Shown piece after piece: positions 25,030-32,505 of a stretch of DNA of 64,000 bases. Location: assembly GCA_002320005.1 (NCBI GenBank), contig DCJK01000016.1, positions 10,423-74,422 on the forward strand, read 5' to 3'. The notes below the pieces were generated by a model, which was given only the letters and a program-made list of their open reading frames with translations, did not search any database and was not told the DNA's origin. Numbering within the stretch: the first letter of the stretch is position 1; each line of letters opens with the position of its first letter. The position numbers were made by a program, and so were the translations under genes. The stretch comes from Firmicutes bacterium UBA1702. Lineage in GTDB: Bacteria > Bacillota > Clostridia > Peptostreptococcales > Anaerovoracaceae.

Positions 25030-26538
25030 ATGAGCACAGATTACAGCAAGCTTCAAAACGGCAGCGATATCAGAGGTATAGCCATGGTGGGAGATGACGG
25101 AAAGGAAGTCAATCTGGGTAAAGAGGAAGCCTTCAGACTGACAATGGGGTTTGTTAAACTGCTTTCCCGAAAAACGGGAAAACCTGCTGAGTACCTGAAA
25201 ATTTCCGTAGGCCATGACAGCAGGCTTACTGCCCGGGCACTGAAAAATGCCGTCATATCGGCCTTGCACCATGCAGGAGCTGAAGCAGTGGACTGCGGGC
25301 TGGCATCTACGCCTGCCATGTTCATGTCCACAATCTTTGAGGAATTCTGCTGCGACGGTGCAATAATGATAACTGCCAGCCATCTTCCTTATAACCGCAA
25401 CGGCTTCAAATACTTTGACAGAAAAGGCGGTCTGGACAAGGAGGATATAAAAGAAATAATAAACAGCGCTGAAGAGGAGCAGATGCCTCGGGGACTGCCT
25501 GAAACGCCGGAGACATCAGAAGCCGGACTTATGAAGGCATACGCGGCTCATCTGAGAGACAAGATAAAAAAGGAGACGGGAGGAATTGAGAAACCTCTGA
25601 CAGGTCTGAAAATAGCTGTAGACGCAGGCAACGGCGCCGGAGGCTTTTATGCCAGGGAAATCCTGGAGCCTCTGGGTGCAGACGTTACCGGAAGCCGATT
25701 TCTGGATCCTGATGGAAATTTTCCCAATCACGCGCCCAACCCGGAAGACAAAGAGGCTATCGATGCTCTGTGCAGCGCCGTGAAAGAGACCGGAGCAGAT
25801 CTTGGCATAATTTTCGATACCGATGTGGACAGAGCCTCTGCCGTAGACTCGTCGGGAAAGGAAATCAACAGAAATGCCATAGTTGCCATGGCTGCGGCGC
25901 TTATAGCCGTAGAACATCCGGGGACCACTGTGGTAACGGACAGCATTACCAGCGATCAGCTGACGGTATACATAGAACAGTGCCTGGGCCTGAAGCATCT
26001 GCGCTTCAAAAGAGGCTACAAAAACGTTATCAATAAGGCCATTGAGCTGAATAACATGGGCATTGACAGCCAGCTGGCCATAGAAACTTCAGGTCATGCA
26101 GCGTACAAAGAAAATTATTTCCTGGATGATGGCGCATATCTTGCCACAAAGATAGTTATTAAAGCTGCCCAACTGAAGAAGGCAGGAGCCGATATATCGG
26201 TTCTTCTTTCAAGCCTGGAAGAACCTATTCAGGCCGAAGAATACAGATTTTCCATAGATAGGGTAGATTTTGCGGCTTATGCCGACGAAGCTCTTGAAAC
26301 TTTACGAGACTGGGTGAGAAGTGAAAGAGGCAGAGCTCTGGGAGCCTCCCTGGCAGAGCCTAACTACGAGGGAGCCAGAATAAATTTTGACAACGAAGAA
26401 GTTCAGGGATGGTGCCTTCTGAGAAAATCCCTCCATGATCCAAAGATGCCGCTCAACATGGAAGTAAACCGCGGAAGCTGCAGAACACTGTTTGGATATG
26501 TCAGAGAGGCTCTAGAAGAGTACAGCGATTTGAAATAA
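25030..26538 (+). CDS. Phosphohexomutase (phosphomannomutase/phosphoglucomutase)
   Basis: A 502-residue alpha-D-phosphohexomutase interconverting hexose 1- and 6-phosphates. The four landmarks are visible: catalytic serine loop MITASHLPYNRNG (about 115-127), metal loop FDTDVDRAS (about 260-268), sugar loop around LAIETSGHAAYKENYF, and the C-terminal phosphate-binding loop NRGSCRTLFGYVREAL. Specificity among glucose, mannose and glucosamine cannot be decided from the sequence. An AAGGAGAG site precedes the ATG, 12 bases after the membrane protein gene. Confidence 0.9.
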   Translation: MSTDYSKLQNGSDIRGIAMVGDDGKEVNLGKEEAFRLTMGFVKLLSRKTGKPAEYLKISVGHDSRLTARALKNAVISALHHAGAEAVDCGLASTPAMFMSTIFEEFCCDGAIMITASHLPYNRNGFKYFDRKGGLDKEDIKEIINSAEEEQMPRGLPETPETSEAGLMKAYAAHLRDKIKKETGGIEKPLTGLKIAVDAGNGAGGFYAREILEPLGADVTGSRFLDPDGNFPNHAPNPEDKEAIDALCSAVKETGADLGIIFDTDVDRASAVDSSGKEINRNAIVAMAAALIAVEHPGTTVVTDSITSDQLTVYIEQCLGLKHLRFKRGYKNVINKAIELNNMGIDSQLAIETSGHAAYKENYFLDDGAYLATKIVIKAAQLKKAGADISVLLSSLEEPIQAEEYRFSIDRVDFAAYADEALETLRDWVRSERGRALGASLAEPNYEGARINFDNEEVQGWCLLRKSLHDPKMPLNMEVNRGSCRTLFGYVREALEEYSDLK

Positions 26539-26602
26539 TATAGTAATTAGGTAAAAATAATAAAAAAATGAAGTTTTTTTGGGAAAACACAATAAAAAAG
26601 TG

Positions 26603-26631
26603 TTGACAAGGCTTTATTGATAGGTTATTGT
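26603..26631 (+). promoter_or_regulatory. Sigma-A promoter of the leader-metNIQ transcript
   Basis: Consensus TTGACA (26603-26608), 17 bp, TATTGT (26626-26631). Expected start near 26638, only about 28 bases before the leader-peptide ATG, leaving no room for an S-box or T-box ahead of it. Confidence 0.85.
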
Positions 26632-26665
26632 ATTTACAATGAGTTTTGAGGAAAGGAGAATCACG

Positions 26666-26764
26666 ATGTACAAGGATCTGAGCGGAGCAATGATGATGAT
26701 GGGCATGTGCATGGCTATGATGAGCATGTGCAAGTCTTCGCGTGCGTTGCTTCCAAACTTATGA
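26666..26764 (+). CDS. Methionine-rich leader peptide (attenuator), metNIQ
   Basis: A 32-codon frame starting MYKDLSGAMMMM. Ten of 32 residues are Met (1, 9-12, 14, 16, 18, 19, 21) and two are Cys (15, 22), all Met codons beyond the first lying in 26690-26728. A strong GGAAAGGAG site lies 7 bases before the ATG, arguing that it is translated. The stop codon (26762-26764) overlaps the 5' arm of an antiterminator; an intrinsic terminator and then metN follow. This is the layout of classical amino-acid attenuators (trp, his), but for methionine. Inference: ribosome stalling at scarce Met-tRNA permits transcription of the Met transporter. Not in any gene family I recognise. Confidence 0.82.
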   Translation: MYKDLSGAMMMMGMCMAMMSMCKSSRALLPNL

Positions 26765-26840
26765 TACTTTGCAGAGTGAGTCCTTCACATAGACAAAGAC
26801 CAAGCATAAGCAGGAGCGCGCGTCTCCTGCTTATTTTTTT
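26758..26840 (+). promoter_or_regulatory. Attenuator: antiterminator and intrinsic terminator before metN
   Basis: Terminator: ATAAGCAGGAG (26806-26816), loop of 7, CTCCTGCTTAT (26824-26834), then a T-run to 26840. Competing antiterminator: CTTATG (26758-26763) and CTTTG (26767-26771) pair with CATAAG (26805-26810) and CAAAG (26794-26798); a GTGA/TCAC hairpin sits inside. CATAAG shares its last five bases with the terminator's 5' arm, so the two structures exclude each other. A ribosome at the leader stop would cover CTTATG and favour termination; one stalled at the Met run would not. Confidence 0.8.
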
Positions 26841-26858
26841 CTAAGAAAGGAACCTGAA

Positions 26859-27860
26859 ATGATTGAATTAAAACATCTGAGCAAGGTTTATGACAATGGC
26901 AAGACCAGAGTTGAGGCAATCAGAGACATAAACCTCACCATCGAAGACGGAGATATCTTCGGAATCATAGGTCTGTCAGGTGCCGGCAAGAGCACCCTGA
27001 TACGATGTATAAACTTTCTCGAAAAGCCGACAGAGGGCCAGGTGATCTTTGACGGAGTGGATCTTGGAGCCATAAGCCACAAGGAACTCCTTAAGAAGAG
27101 GCAGGACATGTCCATGATATTCCAGAGCTTCAATCTGCTGAGCCAGAGAACAGTCATAGACAATGTGTGTTTTCCCCTGGAAATTGCAGGTACAGGCAAG
27201 AAAGAAGCCAGAAAAAGAGCAACAGAACTTCTGGAAGTAGTAGGACTTTCGGATAAGCAGAAGTCTTACCCGGTTCAGTTGTCGGGAGGCCAGCAGCAGA
27301 GAGTTGCCATAGCAAGAGCGCTGGCTACCAATCCTAAGGTTCTGTTATGTGATGAGGCCACCAGCGCGCTGGATCCTAACACAACTTCATCCATTTTAAA
27401 CCTTCTTAAAGAAATAAATCGCACAATGGGTGTAACCATAATAGTTATCACCCATGAGATGAGAGTAATCGAGCAGATTTGCAACAAGGTTGCTGTAATT
27501 GACAGCAGCCGAATCGTAGAGGAGGGACCGGTAAAAGAGGTTTTCACCGCTCCTAAATCCCAGATAGCAAAGCAGTTGATTCTGCCAAAGAACGATTTCG
27601 TGCAGGAGGTGGAGGGCCTTAACTGCCTCAGACTGGTATTTGACGGAACATCGGCATTTGAGCCTGTCATATCCAGCCTCAGCAGAGAATGCGATACAGA
27701 TGTGAACATAATCTGGGCCAACACCAAGAGCATCGAGGGACGCACTTACGGTCAGATGATAATACAGATCCCTGAAGAAAAAGAAAAAGAGACAGCAATC
27801 AAAGCTTATCTTGACTCAAAGAAAATTACTTATAAGGAGGAAGGCATCAATGTTGAATAG
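26859..27860 (+). CDS. metN: Methionine ABC transporter ATPase
   Basis: A 333-residue ATPase of the MetNIQ importer, energising uptake of L- and D-methionine. Walker A GLSGAGKST (38-46), signature LSGGQQQRVAIARAL (about 140-154), Walker B VLLCDEATSALDP (about 160-172) and the switch His in VITHEM are intact. The C-terminal NIL domain (about 255-330, CLRLVFDGTSAFEPVISSL) is the regulatory substrate-binding module that gives trans-inhibition by methionine in the E. coli transporter. Its 3' end overlaps metI. Expression is probably governed by the leader attenuator directly upstream. Confidence 0.95.
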   Translation: MIELKHLSKVYDNGKTRVEAIRDINLTIEDGDIFGIIGLSGAGKSTLIRCINFLEKPTEGQVIFDGVDLGAISHKELLKKRQDMSMIFQSFNLLSQRTVIDNVCFPLEIAGTGKKEARKRATELLEVVGLSDKQKSYPVQLSGGQQQRVAIARALATNPKVLLCDEATSALDPNTTSSILNLLKEINRTMGVTIIVITHEMRVIEQICNKVAVIDSSRIVEEGPVKEVFTAPKSQIAKQLILPKNDFVQEVEGLNCLRLVFDGTSAFEPVISSLSRECDTDVNIIWANTKSIEGRTYGQMIIQIPEEKEKETAIKAYLDSKKITYKEEGINVE

Positions 27861-28512
27861 TGCAATGGTAGGGCTGCTGGGTGTATCCCTGTGGGAAACC
27901 ATTTACATGGTAATAATATCAACGCTTCTGGCATATGCCTTCGGCTTGCCTATCGGCGTAATCCTTAATATAACCGCAAAGGACGGCATTTGTCCCAACA
28001 AGCCGGTTAATTCCGTGCTGGGTGTCATAGTGAATGTTTTCAGGTCGGTTCCTTTCCTGATACTTCTTATATGGATGCTTCCTTTTACCAAAATGGTAGT
28101 GGGAACCATGGTGGGGCCTACTTCCGTAATAGTTCCTCTGGTGGTTTCGGCAGCGCCTTTCGTAGGCAGAATGGTGGAATCTTCACTTAATGAAATAGAC
28201 GGAGGAGTCATAGAAGCTGCTCAGTCCATGGGTTCAAGCTCATGGCAGATAATATACAAGGTACTGATACCTGAGGCTAAACCTTCCCTCATAATCGGAG
28301 CGGCAATATCCATAACCACCATCCTCGGATATTCAGCAATGGCCGGTATAGTGGGAGGCGGCGGACTTGGAGCAGTTGCCACCAACTACGGCTTATATCG
28401 TTACAATAACGAAGTAATGCTGATCACAATAGTTATAATCGTTGTAATCGTACAGATTTTCCAGGAAATCGGAATGATGGCGGCGAAGAAATTAGATAAA
28501 AGACTTAAATAA
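27850..28512 (+). CDS. metI: Methionine ABC transporter permease
   Basis: A 220-residue permease with five predicted membrane helices and the EAA loop around EAAQSMGSSSWQIIYKVLIPEA (contact for MetN), split over residues 120-141. The start is the ATG at 27850, inside the last codons of metN, because AAGGAGG lies 8 bases upstream; an earlier ATG in the frame (27811) has no ribosome site and would overlap metN further. FRSVPFLILLIWMLPFTKMV is a family block. Coupled translation with metN ensures balanced subunits. Confidence 0.94.
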   Translation: MLNSAMVGLLGVSLWETIYMVIISTLLAYAFGLPIGVILNITAKDGICPNKPVNSVLGVIVNVFRSVPFLILLIWMLPFTKMVVGTMVGPTSVIVPLVVSAAPFVGRMVESSLNEIDGGVIEAAQSMGSSSWQIIYKVLIPEAKPSLIIGAAISITTILGYSAMAGIVGGGGLGAVATNYGLYRYNNEVMLITIVIIVVIVQIFQEIGMMAAKKLDKRLK

Positions 28513-28533
28513 ATAACAAAAAGGAGAAAAATC

Positions 28534-29352
28534 ATGAAAAAGAAAATTGCTGTTTTATTAACACTGACGCTGACACTGACTTCAATCTTTGCATTGACAG
28601 GCTGCGGAAGCAAAGACTCAGATGACAAGGTAATCAAGGTAGGAGCAACTCCTGCACCTCATGCAGAAGTTCTGGAAATCATAAAAGACAACCTGGAAGA
28701 AGAGGGATATACTCTTGAGATTGTAGAATATAATGACTACATTCTGCCTAACAAAGCTGTTACAGAAGGTGAACTGGATGCAAACTACTTCCAGCACATC
28801 TCATATCTCAACAACTATAACGAAGAAAACGGTACAGACCTGGTAAGTGCAGGTGTTATCCACTATGAACCATTTGCACTTTATGCAGGAAAGACTTCAA
28901 GTATTGCTGACCTTAAGTCCGGCGCTCAGATTGCAGTTCCTAATGACGGTACCAACGAAGGCAGAGCATTAAAGCTCCTGGAAGCTCAGGGTCTTATCAA
29001 GCTCAACAAGGATGCAGGCTTCCTGGCTACTAAGGTAGACATTGTTGAAAACCCTCTGAATCTTGAAATCGTGGAAATGGAAGCAGCTCAGCTGCCAAGA
29101 GTTCTCGCTGATGTCGACATGGCTGTAATCAACGGTAACTACGCAATTGACGGCGGTCTCAAACTGGCTGACGCCATCGCCATCGAAGCAGGAGATTCCG
29201 AAGCAGCCCAGGCTTACGCAAATATTGTTGCAGTAGCTAATGGCAACGAAAACAGTGACAAGATCAAGGCACTGGTAGCAGCACTTCAGTCCGACGAAGT
29301 TAAGGAATTTATGGAAAAGACTTATGGCGGCGCAGTAGTACCTTTATTCTAA
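28534..29352 (+). CDS. metQ: Methionine-binding lipoprotein
   Basis: A 272-residue NlpA/MetQ substrate-binding lipoprotein. The signal peptide (MKKKIAVLLTLTLTLTSIFA) ends in lipobox LTGC, so the mature protein is anchored at Cys23 on the outer face of the membrane. VGATPAPHAEVLEIIKDNL, YNDYILPNKAV and DANYFQHISYL are MetQ-family blocks that shape the methionine pocket. It follows metI by 21 bases with an AAAGGAG site. Codon bias is stronger than in metNI, in keeping with the excess of binding protein usual for ABC importers. Confidence 0.95.
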   Translation: MKKKIAVLLTLTLTLTSIFALTGCGSKDSDDKVIKVGATPAPHAEVLEIIKDNLEEEGYTLEIVEYNDYILPNKAVTEGELDANYFQHISYLNNYNEENGTDLVSAGVIHYEPFALYAGKTSSIADLKSGAQIAVPNDGTNEGRALKLLEAQGLIKLNKDAGFLATKVDIVENPLNLEIVEMEAAQLPRVLADVDMAVINGNYAIDGGLKLADAIAIEAGDSEAAQAYANIVAVANGNENSDKIKALVAALQSDEVKEFMEKTYGGAVVPLF

Positions 29353-29387
29353 CAGAATATTGAACTGGCACTTAAAGAGGCAATCAA

Positions 29388-29843
29388 ATGTTGGATGTTG
29401 GAATGAAAGCTCCTGACTTTAAACTTCAGGACAAAGACGGAAGAGAAATTACCCTCTCCGGATTCAGGGGCAAAAAAGTAGTACTTTATTTTTACCCCAA
29501 AGACAACACTCCGGGCTGCACAAAGCAGGCCTGCGCCTTTGCATCAGCGTATGACGGTTTTAAGACTAAGGGCGTTGAGGTAATCGGAGTGAGCAAAGAC
29601 AGTGTGGCTTCTCATGTGAAGTTTGCCGAAAAATATAATCTGCCCTTCATTCTGATTTCTGATCCGGAACTTAAGGCAATCAAAGCCTATGATGTCTGGC
29701 AGGAAAAGAAAATGTATGGCAAGGTAACCTTCGGCGTGGTGAGAACCACATATGTGATTGACGAGGAAGGCATCATTGAAAAGGTCATGCATAAGGTCAA
29801 ACCCGACACCAATGCCGCAGAAATCCTGGAATATCTGAAATAA
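29388..29843 (+). CDS. bcp: Thiol peroxidase of the Bcp/PrxQ group
   Basis: A 151-residue thioredoxin-dependent peroxiredoxin that reduces hydrogen and organic peroxides. The peroxidatic Cys is in YPKDNTPGCTKQACAF; the second Cys five residues later (CTKQAC) is the resolving one in this subfamily. FKLQDKDGREITLSGFRGKKV is the typical N-terminal strand-turn. It lies 35 bases after metQ and shares its direction, possibly as a read-through member of the met operon; its own terminator follows. The best ribosome site is AAAGAGG. Confidence 0.93.
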   Translation: MLDVGMKAPDFKLQDKDGREITLSGFRGKKVVLYFYPKDNTPGCTKQACAFASAYDGFKTKGVEVIGVSKDSVASHVKFAEKYNLPFILISDPELKAIKAYDVWQEKKMYGKVTFGVVRTTYVIDEEGIIEKVMHKVKPDTNAAEILEYLK

Positions 29844-29852
29844 ATACGATAC

Positions 29853-29915
29853 CGCCGCCTTTGACGGGGAACTTTGAAAATAAGATGACAGAGCCCCGCT
29901 AGAGGCGGCGTTTTT
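29853..29915 (+). terminator. Terminator after bcp
   Basis: GCCGCC and GGGG pair with CCCC and GGCGGC across a long A-rich loop, followed by five Ts. Confidence 0.8.
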
Positions 29916-30024
29916 GCTTGTGATTATTCGGCAGACAGGGCATCTCTTTATGATGACATGTTAAATATTGGAGTGGAGGAAACTGCAAATAAAATTTGCG
30001 TTGATGCTCAATTTCTTTTGCACT

Positions 30025-30070
30025 AAAAAATGCCGGGATTGCTGAAATTTTTCAGTGCCCGGCATTTTTT
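30025..30070. terminator. Bidirectional terminator
   Basis: AAAAAATGCCGGG pairs perfectly with CCCGGCATTTTTT, with inner CTGAAA/TTTCAG pairing. It serves the minus-strand cobalamin operon (stop at 30153) and any read-through from bcp. The rest of the 29916-30152 gap shows no gene; a GCAAAT-AAA-ATTTGC dyad at 29985-29999 is noted separately. Confidence 0.9.
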
Positions 30071-30152
30071 ACAGAACGCTTTTATTGAGCCAATAACAAG
30101 CGCCATTTTTTCACCTTTATAAAAATATATTTTAGCGACAGATGGCAACTCT

Positions 30153-30773
30153 CTACAGCTCCGAATATGATACAGCTTTTCCGTCCCGGAAATAAGCGGT
30201 ATAGCCCCGCCCCGGAGCAGGTATCCATTGCCAGAATGTATCGGCAGGCTTTTCAAAGAGAGTGCACATGGAAGCGGCGATAACTCCGCCATGGCAGACA
30301 GCTATGGACACGGAGTCCAGGCCGGAATGGCGGTGAGACAATTCCAGCAGCCTGTGATACCCTATGAGTTCATTTAACCCCGCTGTAGCCCTTGCATAAA
30401 AAGAAGCAGAGGATTCCCCCTCAGGAAAGGTAAAGGTACCGGAGGTGTCATTTACCCAGGTTTCGAAGCCATCCAGTTCCTTTAACTCATCAAAGGTTTT
30501 GCATTCCCACTTTCCGAAGTTCATTTCCTTAAGATTTTCGATTGGTCTGTAAGGTGTTTTTCCGTATATAACTTCCAATGTCTGATTGGCACGAGTCATG
30601 CCTGAGGTGTAAAGCTGCGCCCCCCGGGCAGAAGGATAGATACCGCTGTTCCTGAGCTTTTCCAGCTCATCCACGCCTTCCTGTATAAGGGGCAGGTCTA
30701 CCCACCCGTAATACCATTTATTTTTAATTCCTTCTGTTATACCATGCCTTATAAAGTGAATACAAGATGTCAT
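30153..30773 (-). CDS. cobC: Histidine phosphatase, probable alpha-ribazole phosphatase
   Basis: A 206-residue phosphoglycerate-mutase-fold phosphatase. The phospho-acceptor motif FIRHGITEG is at residues 7-15, LYTSGMTRANQTLEV carries the second Arg, EMNFGKWECKTFDEL a family block, and AVCHGGVIAA the second catalytic His. Placed last in an operon with cobT, cobU and cobS, it most likely removes the 5' phosphate in the alpha-ribazole branch of cobalamin synthesis. Sequence alone would only say histidine phosphatase; context gives the CobC call. Confidence 0.8.
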   Translation of the reverse strand: MTSCIHFIRHGITEGIKNKWYYGWVDLPLIQEGVDELEKLRNSGIYPSARGAQLYTSGMTRANQTLEVIYGKTPYRPIENLKEMNFGKWECKTFDELKELDGFETWVNDTSGTFTFPEGESSASFYARATAGLNELIGYHRLLELSHRHSGLDSVSIAVCHGGVIAASMCTLFEKPADTFWQWIPAPGRGYTAYFRDGKAVSYSEL

Positions 30774-30782
30774 ATCGTTTAC

Positions 30783-31160
30783 TTATTTTATCCTTTCTTC
30801 AATACCACAGAAAACTCTGTAGACCTGACAGGAATTGGAGGCCAGAAAAAGCATCGCTCTGCCTGTAGCTTCCCGCCAGGCTCTTAAGGTGCTGTCTATT
30901 GGAACCACACCCTGAGATACATCGTTAACGGTGATTATTTTATCTTCCAGTTTGTCAATATTGTCGCTCAGGAACCGGACCACATCCACATTATTCTTCG
31001 TAAGCTGCAGAAACAGCTGCTCAGCATTGCACAGAGCCTTTGCACCCCAGTCGGGAGTGTTATCCACGGTGCAGAAGAACAAATCCTTCTCTTCGAGACC
31101 GAAGGTACGAAGTGCGAAATCCGACTTGCCCTGATATGCGCCTCCGAAAATTAATACCAT
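30783..31160 (-). CDS. Short CobU-like P-loop protein
   Basis: A 125-residue protein with an N-terminal P-loop VLIFGGAYQGKSDFA that mirrors CobU (GGxxxGKS), but far shorter than CobU (about 180). WREATGRAMLFLASNSCQVYRVFCGI near the end resembles the C-terminal part of adenosylcobinamide kinase, while the VSDYI/NEVG-type middle is replaced by TVNDVSQGVVPIDSTL. The start is set at 31160 (MVLIFGG) by an AGAGAGG site; the frame extends upstream without support. It sits between cobS and cobC while a full CobU lies two genes upstream. It may be a diverged duplicate with a regulatory or GTP-binding role. Confidence 0.72.
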   Translation of the reverse strand: MVLIFGGAYQGKSDFALRTFGLEEKDLFFCTVDNTPDWGAKALCNAEQLFLQLTKNNVDVVRFLSDNIDKLEDKIITVNDVSQGVVPIDSTLRAWREATGRAMLFLASNSCQVYRVFCGIEERIK

Positions 31161-31174
31161 AGCAAAACCTCTCT

Positions 31175-31942
31175 TTAAATTATAAGCATTGCAAGAATTC
31201 CGGCAAATTCTCCCCATACGATAGAAAAACCGGCAATATCTCCGCTCATTCCGCCCAGTTTGCGTTTCGCAAATACAGCAGAAAGATAAGAGCCCAGTGC
31301 AGCAGCAGCCATGACGGTCAGAGTAGGAATCCGGTCAGTAGCGAAAACCATCGCTGCAGCTCCGAAAATAATAACCTGTACGCTCATTATGATGAGAGCG
31401 TTCTTTTTCTGTTTTTTGTCGTCGGCTCCGGCGCCCTGTGAATACTGACTGTGACCCAGGGGCTTTCGCAAGATTACATTGACCCCTGCTGCAGCGCGGC
31501 TGATGACCGGTATGATGCACAAGTCCACAAAGTCAAGCCCCATGCTGAGAGATGTGGAAATCATGGAATAAAACCCCAGAATCATGAAGACAAGGCTCAC
31601 TACGGAAAAGGCACCGCAGTGTGAGTCCTTCAGAATCCTCTGCTTCTCCTCCATGGGTCTGCGGGACATGATGGCGTCACAGCAGTCCATAAAGCCGTCC
31701 AGATGCATGAATCCACACAAGGCAAAGAGCAGGAAGGTCATTATAAAAGACAGTACAAGGAAAGGAGTTCCTATCCATATCAGCAGCAGGCATGCGGCGG
31801 CCCACAGAAGGCCGATGATAAGACCCACGGAAGGCAGACATGCCAGCATATAGTTTTTAAGATCGCTGTCCCATTTTTTGCATGGGCAAGGTACGCTCAA
31901 AAAGTTCCCCCATGCCATAAATAATCCTGTAATGAACTTCAT
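31175..31942 (-). CDS. cobS: Adenosylcobinamide-GDP ribazoletransferase
   Basis: A 255-residue integral membrane enzyme that joins adenosylcobinamide-GDP to alpha-ribazole, making adenosylcobalamin (phosphate). The hallmark MHLDGFMDCCDAIMSRRP followed by KQRILKDSHCGAFSVVSL is intact; about six membrane helices surround it. The ATG overlaps the cobU stop (ATGA), with AGAGGGG as the ribosome site. It supplies the cofactor needed by OraE elsewhere in the window. Confidence 0.93.
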   Translation of the reverse strand: MKFITGLFMAWGNFLSVPCPCKKWDSDLKNYMLACLPSVGLIIGLLWAAACLLLIWIGTPFLVLSFIMTFLLFALCGFMHLDGFMDCCDAIMSRRPMEEKQRILKDSHCGAFSVVSLVFMILGFYSMISTSLSMGLDFVDLCIIPVISRAAAGVNVILRKPLGHSQYSQGAGADDKKQKKNALIIMSVQVIIFGAAAMVFATDRIPTLTVMAAAALGSYLSAVFAKRKLGGMSGDIAGFSIVWGEFAGILAMLII

Positions 31943-32505
31943 AATACACCCCTTTTTTTATGTTCTTTTGTAAATCCGTAAGAAACCTCTATGACGCTGC
32001 TACATATGCCGGTCAGGGTCCGGTCAAGGAGCGCCAGCCCGCGGCGATATGCCTCTGTCAGAGGGTCATAGATAAAAGCGTCTGAATATATGTAGTCTGA
32101 AACGAAGACTGTATTGCCTGTAAGTCGGGCAAAGGCTGCCAGCTGTTTTGCCAGTCTTTCGGGGGCTTCCATGTCGGGCGATCCGTCCGGAGGAAACATC
32201 TCGTTGGAAAGCAGTGCCGTAACGCTGTCCAGCAGAAAAACGCCTGAAGCCGATACTGCATTTCCGGAAAGAGTTCTGCTGCTGAGGCAGGCGCAGATGT
32301 CGGTGCCCTGCTCTATAGTGTCAAAGCCCCAACCATCTCTTTCGGAAAGATGTCTTTTTATGCGTGCCCGGTCTTCGTCGTCGACGGGTATCATAGTGGC
32401 CAGATAGTATAGAGGCAGATCTTGCTCCGCAGCCATTTCACGCGCCAGCTTCTGAGCATGAAATGACTTGCCGTTCTTACAGCCTCCGCTTATAAAAACA
32501 TTCAT
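31939..32505 (-). CDS. cobU: Adenosylcobinamide kinase/guanylyltransferase
   Basis: A 188-residue P-loop protein: NVFISGGCKNGKSFHAQ (2-18) is the Walker A region, LYYLATMIPVDDEDRARIKRH follows with the kinase His region, and NTVFVSDYIYSD resembles the family's VSNEVG segment, here altered (D-Y-I). It phosphorylates adenosylcobinamide and transfers GMP. The start at 32505 overlaps the cobT stop by one base (TAATG) and has an AAAGGAAA site; the frame reads further upstream within cobT without support. Divergence in the VSNEVG motif makes me slightly cautious. Confidence 0.85.
   Translation of the reverse strand: MNVFISGGCKNGKSFHAQKLAREMAAEQDLPLYYLATMIPVDDEDRARIKRHLSERDGWGFDTIEQGTDICACLSSRTLSGNAVSASGVFLLDSVTALLSNEMFPPDGSPDMEAPERLAKQLAAFARLTGNTVFVSDYIYSDAFIYDPLTEAYRRGLALLDRTLTGICSSVIEVSYGFTKEHKKRGVL

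Noticed and set aside
26638..26665. S-box or T-box upstream of metNIQ
   Set aside because: Only about 28 bases of transcript lie ahead of the leader ATG, far too few for either; the downstream structure is explained by the attenuator.
29985..29999. GCAAAT-AAA-ATTTGC dyad resembling the sigma-54 regulator's operator
   Set aside because: Spacing between the GCAAA/TTTGC arms is one base longer than in the three good sites, and no sigma-54 promoter or relevant gene is close. Kept only as a weak resemblance.
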